A DNA stretch of 14,718 nt from Pseudomonadota bacterium (GTDB lineage Bacteria; Pseudomonadota; Gammaproteobacteria; Burkholderiales; SCOH01): assembly GCA_030917985.1 (NCBI GenBank), contig JAUPTR010000407.1, positions 1 to 14,718 on the forward strand. The letters run 5' to 3'. A program made the position numbers and the translations under genes. Under the pieces are notes generated by a model. It ran no database searches and was not told where the DNA came from. It saw only the letters and a program-made list of their open reading frames with translations. Below, one piece after another: positions 1 through 6,994 of this stretch; within the stretch, counting starts at the first letter, position 1; each line of letters opens with the position of its first letter.

Positions 1-484
1 GCGCCTGCATGATCAGCTCGCACACTTCACGCACCGCACCGTCACCACCACTGCGCTCGCTTACGTAATGGGCGTGCTGTTTCACCAACGCCGGCGCAGC
101 AGGCACGGTCAGCGCCAGACCTGCCCGGCGCATGGCGGGCAGGTCGACCAGATCATCGCCCATGAATGCCACCTGTTGCGGCTGCAATCCCAGCTTGCCG
201 ATCAACTCGCGAAAGGCCGACAGCTTGTCTTCCACGCCCTGATACAGATGCGCGATGCCCAGATTGCCGGCCCGCATTTCCACCAGGCGCGATTTGCGTC
301 CGGTAATGATTGCCACATCCACACCGCTGGCCTTGAGCATTTTCAGACCATGGCCATCCAGCGTATTGAATGCCTTGATCTCCTCACCGCTATCGGACAG
401 ATACAGCTTGCCGTCGGTCAACACACCGTCGACATCGAGCACCAGCAATTTGAGCACTTTCGCCCGGTCATACACTGCCTGCAT
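1..484 (-). CDS. kdsC: 3-deoxy-D-manno-octulosonate 8-phosphate phosphatase, 3' end cut by window
   Basis: This HAD-superfamily phosphatase removes phosphate from Kdo-8-phosphate, giving free Kdo for the LPS inner core in the cytoplasm. The 161 visible codons start with MQAVYDRAKVLKLLVLDVDG, so the nucleophile pair is D17/D19 in the DxDG motif. A TGR motif (ITGRKSR), a conserved lysine (VEDKL) and the acidic MGDDLVDLP loop follow in HAD order. There is no cap domain, as is usual for KdsC. Start ATG at 484 is supported by GGAG at 492-489, four bases upstream. It lies 33 bases after the kdsD stop, so the two are probably one transcript. The frame is still open at base 1; only the last few to about 25 residues should be missing compared with homologues. 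lptC often comes next in relatives, but it is not visible here. Confidence 0.95.
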   Translation of the reverse strand, partial: MQAVYDRAKVLKLLVLDVDGVLTDGKLYLSDSGEEIKAFNTLDGHGLKMLKASGVDVAIITGRKSRLVEMRAGNLGIAHLYQGVEDKLSAFRELIGKLGLQPQQVAFMGDDLVDLPAMRRAGLALTVPAAPALVKQHAHYVSERSGGDGAVREVCELIMQA

Positions 485-517
485 GGGACTCCGCTTTTTA
501 TTGCATCAAGAAGTTGT

Positions 518-1504
518 TCAGACCACGCCTGCGCGCAGCAGGTCGTGCATATTCAGCGCCCCGACAAGACGCCCATCGTCGCCGGCAACCAGCAGGCCGA
601 AAATGCGGTGCGTCTGCATCAGATGCACCGCTTCGGCTGCCAGTTTATCAGGGTGAATCCGTCTCGGGTTGCGCGACATCACCTCGCCAACCGGTGTAGT
701 CATGATATCGGTGCCGCAGTCCAGTGCGCGCCGCAGGTCGCCGTCGGTAAAGACACCCTGCAGGATATGCTCCGCATCCACCACGGCGGTCATGCCCAGG
801 CGCTTGTCGGTGATTTCCAGCAAGGCCTCGCGCAGCAAGGTGTGTTCGCTCACCACAGGCAAGTCGTCACCGCTGTGCATCAGATCACGGACATGCACCA
901 GCAGTTTGCGTCCCAGGCTGCCGCCGGGATGGGTCAATGCAAAATCATCCTTGCTGAATCCGCGTTGATTCAACAACGCCACGGCAAGCGCATCACCCAG
1001 CGCCAGCTGTGCGGTGGTGCTGGCCGTGGGCGCCAGATTCAGCGGGCAGGCCTCACGCGCCACGCCGGAATCGAGATGGATGTCCGCCTCGCGCCCGAGC
1101 GACGAAGCCGGATTGCCGGTCATGGCGATGAAAGGCACGCCCCTGCGCTTGATGCTTGGCACCAGCGCCATCAGCTCGTCACTTTCGCCGGAATTGGACA
1201 TCGCCAGCCAGACATCATCGCCGGTAATCATGCCCAGATCGCCATGTGCAGCCTCGCCCGGATGCATGAAAAATGCCGGCGAGCCCGTACTGGCGAGCGT
1301 AGCGGCAATCTTGCGGCCGACATGCCCGGATTTGCCCATGCCACTGACGACAATCCGTCCACGGCACTGCAGCATCACCGCCACCGCCCGGACAAATTGC
1401 TGATCCAGCCGGCCTGCCATGTCGCGCAGTGCGGCGATTTCGATATCGAGGGTCTCGCGCGCCAGGGCAAGAATGGCGTTTGAATCAGGATTAGGTGTTG
1501 TCAT
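518..1504 (-). CDS. kdsD: Arabinose-5-phosphate isomerase (KpsF/GutQ family)
   Basis: KdsD converts ribulose-5-phosphate to arabinose-5-phosphate, the first committed step towards Kdo. The 328-residue product has an N-terminal SIS sugar-isomerase domain: GMGKSGHVGRK with K58, HPGEAAHGDLGM, SNSGES, and ALTHPGGSLGRKL with the conserved histidine near 192. Two CBS domains follow (about 205-325), ending in the typical MHDLLRAGVV. The frame is open up to a GTG at 1570, but ATG at 1504 gives 328 residues, matching the E. coli enzyme as I remember it, and aligns with the family N-terminus. No Shine-Dalgarno sequence is visible before 1504, and the best promoter would start the transcript only one or two bases upstream, so a leaderless mRNA is possible. 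kdsC follows in the same direction; the antiporter gene is divergent. Confidence 0.95.
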   Translation of the reverse strand: MTTPNPDSNAILALARETLDIEIAALRDMAGRLDQQFVRAVAVMLQCRGRIVVSGMGKSGHVGRKIAATLASTGSPAFFMHPGEAAHGDLGMITGDDVWLAMSNSGESDELMALVPSIKRRGVPFIAMTGNPASSLGREADIHLDSGVAREACPLNLAPTASTTAQLALGDALAVALLNQRGFSKDDFALTHPGGSLGRKLLVHVRDLMHSGDDLPVVSEHTLLREALLEITDKRLGMTAVVDAEHILQGVFTDGDLRRALDCGTDIMTTPVGEVMSRNPRRIHPDKLAAEAVHLMQTHRIFGLLVAGDDGRLVGALNMHDLLRAGVV

Positions 1505-1512
1505 GGGATCGA

Positions 1513-1542
1513 AGTATAAAAGGTTATAATCAGGCACAACAA
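1513..1542 (-). promoter_or_regulatory. Candidate sigma-70 promoter for kdsD-kdsC
   Basis: Minus-strand TTGTTG (1542-1537), 18-base spacer, TATACT (1518-1513, five of six consensus). Predicted transcription start is about 1506-1505, almost on the ATG at 1504. The core sits in a small dyad, TATAA-AAGG-TTATA (1515-1528), which also provides the -10 for the opposite strand. Read by eye; not tested. Confidence 0.45.
1525..1530 (+). promoter_or_regulatory. Candidate -10 element for the KefC-like antiporter gene
   Basis: A perfect TATAAT on the plus strand in the AT-rich divergent region. No convincing -35 stands 16-18 bases upstream; TTGTCA at 1498-1503 is 21 bases away, which is long. If used, transcription would start near 1537 with a leader of about 68 bases. 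It overlaps the kdsD promoter, so the two polymerases would compete. Confidence 0.35.
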
Positions 1543-1604
1543 CAAATACGCTGCGTGCGACACTGCGCACCCGGCCAGATCAAACGCACAGCCAAGACAC
1601 ACAC

Positions 1605-3572
1605 ATGCACGGCAACCTCCCCCCCCTATTGATTCTGCTTGCTGCAGCAGTGGTTGCCGTGGTGGGCTGCCGCCGCCTGAAACTGCCGGCGCTGCTCGGC
1701 TATCTGCTGGTTGGCATCCTCATCGGGCCACAGATGCTCGGGCTGATCCGCGACACGGCCGATACGCAGTCGCTGGCAGAATTTGGTGTTGTGTTCCTGA
1801 TGTTCAGTATCGGCCTCGAATTCAGCCTGCCCAAACTCAATGCACTGAAACGCGCCGTTTTCGGGCTGGGCATGGGCCAGGTGCTGGCCACCATTCTGCT
1901 GATACTGCCTGTGGCCTACATGGGCTACCTCAGCTGGCCGGCGGCCATTGCCCTGGGCGGGGCACTGGCCATGTCGTCCACCGCCATTGTCTCGACCCTG
2001 CTCAACGAACGCGCCGAACTGCACAGCCCGCACGGGCAGCAAGTCATCGGCATTCTGCTGTTTCAGGATCTGGCCGTGGTACCGCTGCTGATCCTGATCC
2101 CGGCGCTGGCAAGCGGTGGCGGCGACGTCTGGCTGCTACTGGGGGAGGCGCTGCTGAAGGCGGCCGTGGTGCTGCTGATCCTGCTGTATTTTGGCCAGAA
2201 GCTGCTGCGCCCGTGGTTTCACGTAGTGGCCAAAGCCCGCTCCAGCGAACTGTTCACCATCAATGTGCTGCTGATTTCGCTTTCGATTGCCTATTTTACC
2301 GAACATGCGGGACTATCACTGGCACTGGGCGCCTTTCTCGCAGGCATGCTGATTTCCGAAACAGAATACCGCTACCAGGTGGAAGACGACATTCGCCCGT
2401 TCCGCGATCTGTTGCTGGGGCTGTTTTTCGTATCGGTGGGCATGCGCCTGAATTTTGCCGAGTTGCTGCCCAATAGCGGATTGCTACTGGTTTTCCTCAC
2501 GCTGCTGATTCCCGGAAAATTCCTGCTGATCAACGGCATTGGCTATCTCTTTGGCAGCCCTTCAAGCGTCAACTGGCGTACCGCGCTGTCACTGGCGCAG
2601 GCAGGTGAATTCGGTTTCGTGATTCTGGGGCTTGCTTCGGAGCACCACCTGTTTCCGGCGTCGGTCGAACAACCGCTGCTGGGCGCCATTCTGCTGTCGA
2701 TGCTGGCGGCGCCCTTCCTGATCCAGCATAGCGACCGGCTGATCCGTCGTTTCAACAACGACGAATGGCTGCTGGCGGCGGCCAGCATCCACCAGATCGC
2801 CGTGCAATCGATGGCGGCGGATGAACATGTGATCATTTGCGGTTATGGCCGTAGCGGCCAGAGCCTGGCACGGCTGCTGGAGCAGGAAGACATTTCCTTC
2901 TTTGCACTGGATCTGGATCCGGAGCGCGTCAAAGAGGCCGCGATTGCCGGCGATTCGGTGGTTTACGGCGATGCCAGCAAGCGCGAAGTGTTGCTGGCAG
3001 CGGGCCTGAGCCGTGCCAAGGGCGTGGTAATCACATTTGACGACACGGCCACCTCGCTGAAGATTCTGCAACACATCCACAATCTGCGCCCCGATCTGCC
3101 GGTGATCGTGCGCACGTTCGACGACAGCGACATCGATACTTTCAAGCGTGCCGGTGCCACCGAAGTGGTTGCCGAAGTAATGGAAGGCAGCCTGATGCTG
3201 GCATCACACACCATGATGCTGCTCGGCATTCCGCTCAACCGCGTGCTGCAACACATCCGCAAGGCACGTGAACAACGCTACGAATTGTTCCGCGGCTTTT
3301 TCCATGGTCTGGCCAACGACAATCTCGGCATCAACGACAAGCAGCAAGCACGTCTGCACAGTGTGCTGATCACCGAAGGGGCCAGCGCCATCGGCAAAAC
3401 GCTGGGCGAAATTGCCATCGACGATCTGGTCAGCATCAAATCGATCAAGCGCCGCAACATTCGCGGCCTGGAGCCGGACAACAGCTTGCATATCGCCGCT
3501 GGTGACGTGCTGGTATTGCTGGGCCTGCCGGAAGAACTGGCCGCCGCCGAGTTCAAGCTGCTGCAGGGCTGA
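1605..3572 (+). CDS. CPA2 monovalent cation:proton antiporter, KefB/KefC-like, with RCK domains
   Basis: Predicted inner-membrane K+ (or Na+)/H+ antiporter of 655 residues. Residues 1 to about 385 are a hydrophobic Na_H_Exchanger domain with about 12 membrane segments. Family landmarks include the FLMFSIGLEFSLPKL helix, LAMSSTAIVSTLL, GLSLALGAFLAGMLISETEY and DIRPFRDLLLGLFFVSVGM. A cytosolic RCK-N (TrkA-N) Rossmann domain follows with the nucleotide loop HVIICGYGRSG at 408-418 and an acidic residue in FFALDLD. An RCK-C (TrkA-C) domain runs from about 575 to the end. This is the layout of glutathione-gated Kef systems, but no KefF/KefG ancillary gene is adjacent, so ion and gating ligand are undetermined; YbaL- or RosB-type naming is equally possible. 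ATG at 1605 is the first plausible start; no clear Shine-Dalgarno is seen. Confidence 0.9.
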   Translation: MHGNLPPLLILLAAAVVAVVGCRRLKLPALLGYLLVGILIGPQMLGLIRDTADTQSLAEFGVVFLMFSIGLEFSLPKLNALKRAVFGLGMGQVLATILLILPVAYMGYLSWPAAIALGGALAMSSTAIVSTLLNERAELHSPHGQQVIGILLFQDLAVVPLLILIPALASGGGDVWLLLGEALLKAAVVLLILLYFGQKLLRPWFHVVAKARSSELFTINVLLISLSIAYFTEHAGLSLALGAFLAGMLISETEYRYQVEDDIRPFRDLLLGLFFVSVGMRLNFAELLPNSGLLLVFLTLLIPGKFLLINGIGYLFGSPSSVNWRTALSLAQAGEFGFVILGLASEHHLFPASVEQPLLGAILLSMLAAPFLIQHSDRLIRRFNNDEWLLAAASIHQIAVQSMAADEHVIICGYGRSGQSLARLLEQEDISFFALDLDPERVKEAAIAGDSVVYGDASKREVLLAAGLSRAKGVVITFDDTATSLKILQHIHNLRPDLPVIVRTFDDSDIDTFKRAGATEVVAEVMEGSLMLASHTMMLLGIPLNRVLQHIRKAREQRYELFRGFFHGLANDNLGINDKQQARLHSVLITEGASAIGKTLGEIAIDDLVSIKSIKRRNIRGLEPDNSLHIAAGDVLVLLGLPEELAAAEFKLLQG

Positions 3573-3772
3573 ACGGCTGCCGCAGCCAGCCGGAGCAGTT
3601 GCATGGCATCGGCCTGCAAGGCGCTTCCAGACTGGCTTGCAGCCTTGCCTGAGAGCCAGTCTGGATGCGCTCTGCAGCGATGCCGTGCCTGGCAGGCACG
3701 CGGGCAGGACCCCGCCGGGCTGCCAGCATGCCGATATCCGGCATCGGGCAAGAAATTGCCATAAGCTGAAAC
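3573..3772 (+). other. 200-base hairpin-rich gap between the antiporter gene and comEC
   Basis: No gene is supported here. Six local dyads lie almost end to end: 3575-3587 (GGCTG/CAGCC), 3621-3670 (see separate entry), 3684-3700 (CGTGCCT-GGC-AGGCACG), 3703-3724 (GGCAG, bulge, CCC-GCC-GGG, CTGCC), 3728-3744 (ATGCCG/CGGCAT) and 3747-3760 (GGCAA-GAAA-TTGCC, a GNRA tetraloop, 12 bases before the comEC ATG). None is followed by a T run, so none is a standard intrinsic terminator. It could be a structured 3' end of the antiporter mRNA, a leader controlling comEC, or an inactive repeat remnant. No convincing comEC promoter was found in it. Confidence 0.6.
3621..3670 (+). repeat. Strong inverted repeat (16 paired positions, one mismatch)
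   Basis: TCCAGACTGGCT (3626-3637) is the exact reverse complement of AGCCAGTCTGGA (3654-3665). Beyond a T-T mismatch, GCGC (3621-3624) pairs with GCGC (3667-3670). The loop is 16 bases (3638-3653). CTGCAAG (3614-3620) can instead pair with CTTGCAG (3636-3642), which would break the main stem, so two mutually exclusive folds exist. No T tract follows. Confidence 0.8.
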
Positions 3773-6052
3773 ATGCCCCTGTTTCTCCTTCCCGCTTTCA
3801 TTCTCGGTGCCGCACTATTGCAGCAACAGGCGCAGCTGTGGCCAGCCGGCACGCTGCTGGCAGTGCCGCCGCTGCTGCTGCTGGCCGGCGCCCTGCCGGG
3901 CACGCTGCGAACAGCAGCCTTGATGGTGCTGGCGTTGTTCTTCGGCTTTGGCTGGGCCAATCTGCATGCACACTGGCGCATGGCAGATGAGCTGCCGCCA
4001 GAATGGGAGGGGCGGGATATCCGCGTCACTGCCGTGGTGGCAGAGCTGCCACAGCCGCAGGCACGTGGCCAGCGACTGCGCCTGGATATAGAACAGGTGC
4101 ACACGCCAGCCGCGCGCGTGCCTTCACGGGTGCAGGTCAGCGACTATCGCGATGGCCGCGTGTATCTGCCCGGCCAGCGCTGGCAGATGCTGCTGCGCCT
4201 GAAACGACCACACGCCACACTCAATCCGCACAGTTTTGATGCCGAAAGCTGGATGTTGCAGCAGAACATCCGCGCCACTGGCCAGATCCGCCAGGCGCGC
4301 CTGCTGCAGGAGCAGGTCTGGCTGCCTGCGTATCTGATCGAGCGCCTTCGCCTGCGGCTTCGCCAGCACATGTTGGCCACGCTGCAGCAGCGCCCGTGGG
4401 CAGGGCTGGTGATTGCACTCAGCATCGGCGACCAGAGCGGCATCAGTCAGGCGCAATGGCAGCTGTTTGCACGCACCGGGCTGACACATCTGGTGAGCAT
4501 CTCCGGCCTGCATGTGACACTGGTGGCCGGGCTGGTGGCGCTGCTGGCGGGCCGTCTGTGGCAGCGCCGGCCGCAACGGCTGTTATGGCTGCCAAAGCGC
4601 CGGCTGATGCTGATTTGCGCGGCACTGACCGCGCTGCTGTATGCCTTGCTGGCCGGCTTCTCCATCCCAACCCGACGCACCCTGTACATGCTGGCGATTG
4701 CCGGGTGGGCGCTGTGGTCGGGGCGCAATCCGGGTGTCTGGCGCGTGCTGCTGCTGGCTGCGGCCGGTGTGGTGCTGCTCGACCCGTGGGCAGTGCTGTC
4801 CAGCGGCTTCTGGCTATCGTTTGGTGCCGTTGCCTGCCTGTTGTGGGCCAGTCAGTATCGCTTGGGCAAGCCAGGCTGGCTGCAACACTGGTTATGGCTG
4901 CAATGGCTGTTGCTGCTGGGCATGGCACCGGCACTGCTGTACCTGTTTCAGCAATTGCCGCTGGCGGCGCCGCTGGCCAATGCACTGGCCATTCCGCTGA
5001 TCGGCAGCATTGCCACCCCGCTCTGCCTGCTGGGCATGATCGTGCCACCTCTGTTGCTGCTGGCGCACGGGCTGATCGATGTGAGCATGATGCTGGTGGG
5101 CTGGCTGGCAGACTGGCCGGCGATGAACTGGCAACAAGCGGCACCGCAGGCCTGGAGCCTGATTCTTGCCGGCATCGGCATCATCTGGCTCAGCCTGCCG
5201 CGCGGCTGGCCGTTGCGCAGTCTGGGTGCGCTGCTGCTTTTGCCAATGCTGCTGCCGGCCATCCAGCGCCCCGAGCCGGGGCAGCTACACATGACCATGC
5301 TTGATGTGGGCCAGGGCACCGCACTGGTGCTGCAGACCGCACAGCACAACCTGCTCTATGACAGCGGCCCGGGGTTTGCCGGCACCGACAGCGGTAGCCG
5401 CATCATCCTGCCGTGGCTGCGTGGCGAGGGCATTGGCCAGCTGCACGGCATGGTACTCAGCCACGACGATGGCGATCACACTGGCGGAGCGGGCTCGATC
5501 CTGCAAAACATTCACCCGCACTGGCTGCTGCACAGCCTGCCGCACACCCACCCCCTGCTGCAGCCAAAGCTGAATTCGATCAGCTGCGTGGCCGGGCAAG
5601 GCTGGCACTGGGATGGCGTGGCATTCAGGGTGTTGTGGCCCGATCGGGCTACAGTGGCAAACCCGGCCGTCAAGGACAACGACCGCAGCTGTGTGATTCG
5701 GGTTGATGCAGCCTGCGGCAGCGTGCTGCTGAGTGCCGACGTGGAACGCAGCAGTGAACTGCAATTGCTGACCCAGCCGCTCAAGGCCGATATCCTGCTG
5801 GTGCCGCATCATGGCAGTAAAACCTCATCCAGCCGGCCATTCATCGAGGCCGTGGCACCCAGTGTGGCGCTGGTCAGCGCTGGCTACCGCAACCGCTTTG
5901 GCCACCCGCGCGCCGATGTGCTGCAGCGCTATCAGGAGAGGGGTACACAGATCATCCGCAGCGACATGGACGGCGCGGTTGCGCTGCGCTGCGACAGTAG
6001 CGGCTGGCACAGCACCACGCAGCGCGCCATGGCACGCCGCTACTGGCACTGA
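3773..6052 (+). CDS. comEC: DNA internalization competence protein ComEC/Rec2
   Basis: ComEC forms the inner-membrane channel that carries single-stranded transforming DNA into the cytoplasm. The 759-residue product has the standard order: N-terminal membrane segments plus an OB-like DUF4131 region (about 1-185), the Competence membrane domain with the signature SISGLH at 242-247, and a C-terminal metallo-beta-lactamase-like domain from LDVGQG (510-515). That domain keeps its metal ligands: SHDDGDH at 563-569 (HxDxDH form), HHGSKTS from 679, and the late histidine H711 in NRFGHP. A functional nuclease-like domain is therefore plausible. ATG at 3773 places a hydrophobic segment (LFLLPAFILGAALL) right at the N-terminus, as in the family; no strong Shine-Dalgarno is seen. 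The gene stands alone and converges on the signalling operon, with 30 bases between stops. Confidence 0.95.
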   Translation: MPLFLLPAFILGAALLQQQAQLWPAGTLLAVPPLLLLAGALPGTLRTAALMVLALFFGFGWANLHAHWRMADELPPEWEGRDIRVTAVVAELPQPQARGQRLRLDIEQVHTPAARVPSRVQVSDYRDGRVYLPGQRWQMLLRLKRPHATLNPHSFDAESWMLQQNIRATGQIRQARLLQEQVWLPAYLIERLRLRLRQHMLATLQQRPWAGLVIALSIGDQSGISQAQWQLFARTGLTHLVSISGLHVTLVAGLVALLAGRLWQRRPQRLLWLPKRRLMLICAALTALLYALLAGFSIPTRRTLYMLAIAGWALWSGRNPGVWRVLLLAAAGVVLLDPWAVLSSGFWLSFGAVACLLWASQYRLGKPGWLQHWLWLQWLLLLGMAPALLYLFQQLPLAAPLANALAIPLIGSIATPLCLLGMIVPPLLLLAHGLIDVSMMLVGWLADWPAMNWQQAAPQAWSLILAGIGIIWLSLPRGWPLRSLGALLLLPMLLPAIQRPEPGQLHMTMLDVGQGTALVLQTAQHNLLYDSGPGFAGTDSGSRIILPWLRGEGIGQLHGMVLSHDDGDHTGGAGSILQNIHPHWLLHSLPHTHPLLQPKLNSISCVAGQGWHWDGVAFRVLWPDRATVANPAVKDNDRSCVIRVDAACGSVLLSADVERSSELQLLTQPLKADILLVPHHGSKTSSSRPFIEAVAPSVALVSAGYRNRFGHPRADVLQRYQERGTQIIRSDMDGAVALRCDSSGWHSTTQRAMARRYWH

Positions 6053-6082
6053 GCCAATCCATCAGCGCGGGCAGGCCGGCGT

Positions 6083-6994
6083 TCAGCCCAGCTTTACCGT
6101 AGCCAGCACGGTGTTGCCGTTGCCCTGATATTCAATGTTGTCGAAACTGAGCATGCGTGCCATGGATATGCCGCGGCCGTGCGGATCGAACGCCCGATCC
6201 GGAGAAAACTCCATGAACGGTTTCCAGTCAAAGCCATCACCCTGATCCGCCACCACAAAGCGGATTTCGTTATTGTCACGGGTCAGCATCACCGAAGCAC
6301 GCCGGCCGGCATATTGCGGCAAAACCAGGCGCTGGGTCAGCTCCGCTTCCCAGGCACCATCCTGAATCAGCTTGGTTTTTTCCTTGTAGGTAATGCCAAG
6401 GTTGCCGTGTTCCACGGCATTGATCAGCAGCTCCGACAAGCCCATTGCCACTTTTTCCGGCTGTGGGCAAACCGACGACAGCAGCGCGGTCAGGCGTTTG
6501 GCTTCGGCCAGGGTACGAAACTGGAATTCGCCGTAGCGCAGCATGGTCAGCGTATCGCGCTGCTGCTCCAGCTGCTTCAGCAGCTCCAGCTGTGCCAGCC
6601 GGTCACGCACGGCGGCGGCCACAATCGCCAGCAGCGTTTCACGCTCAAACGGCTTGGTCAGGTAATAATAGGCGCCCGCCTGCAAACCCTCGCGCACCGC
6701 GTCCGGCGAGCCCATCGCGGTCTGCAGGATCACCGGCAAGGCCTTGAAACGATCCAGCTGCTTGATTTTTGCCAGCAACTCCATGCCGTTCATGCGCGGC
6801 ATCATCCGATCCAGCAGAATGGCGTCGAAGCGCACTTGTTCGTCCTGCAGAATCTCCCAGGCTTGCTGGCCGTCGTAGGCGGGCTCGACCAGATAACCAC
6901 TGCTTTCCAGATGCTCGCTGAGAATCTCGATATTGAACGGCTCGTCGTCAACAATCAGGATACGGGCTTGAGCTTTGGCTTCAGGCTCGATCAT
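6083..6994 (-). CDS. Response regulator with RsbW-like ATP-binding (HATPase) output domain
   Basis: The 303-residue product begins with a complete receiver domain (about 10-125): acidic pair D16/D17, phospho-acceptor D62 in LLDRMMP, T92, and K114 in TKPF. A helical, probably coiled-coil linker follows (about 125-165). The C-terminal part is a GHKL ATPase of the SpoIIAB/RsbW type: N-box ELLINAVEHGN (N192, E195, H196), DQGDGFDW (250-257) and HGRGISMAR (272-280). There is no DNA-binding domain and no PP2C phosphatase between the two parts, unlike HsbR-type proteins. I infer that phosphorylation by the upstream kinase controls binding or phosphorylation of a STAS anti-sigma antagonist or a sigma factor; no such partner is in the window. 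ATG at 6994 overlaps the kinase stop by 14 bases and has GAGGAG seven bases upstream. Confidence 0.9.
   Translation of the reverse strand: MIEPEAKAQARILIVDDEPFNIEILSEHLESSGYLVEPAYDGQQAWEILQDEQVRFDAILLDRMMPRMNGMELLAKIKQLDRFKALPVILQTAMGSPDAVREGLQAGAYYYLTKPFERETLLAIVAAAVRDRLAQLELLKQLEQQRDTLTMLRYGEFQFRTLAEAKRLTALLSSVCPQPEKVAMGLSELLINAVEHGNLGITYKEKTKLIQDGAWEAELTQRLVLPQYAGRRASVMLTRDNNEIRFVVADQGDGFDWKPFMEFSPDRAFDPHGRGISMARMLSFDNIEYQGNGNTVLATVKLG

Noticed and set aside
68..1483. Plus-strand 471-codon open frame opposite kdsC and kdsD
   Set aside because: It is the antisense shadow of two well-supported enzymes; the translation is rich in histidine and glutamine with no recognisable domain, and spans both genes and their gap.
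1505..1570. 22-residue N-terminal extension of KdsD from GTG 1570
   Set aside because: The extension runs through the promoter dyad and is not part of the family; ATG 1504 gives 328 residues, matching E. coli KdsD.
3621..3700. Neisseria-type DNA uptake sequence near comEC
   Set aside because: The inverted repeats do not match the uptake-sequence dialects I know (for example GCCGTCTGAA), and no multiple copies are visible in the window.
4396..5304. Plus-strand 302-codon frame inside comEC
   Set aside because: It lies in another frame of comEC, is rich in alanine, glycine and arginine as expected from out-of-frame GC-rich DNA, and has no motif.
6053..6082. Possible bidirectional terminator between comEC and the response regulator gene
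   Set aside because: Only a short GGGC/GCCC pairing is present, without a good stem or T runs on either strand.
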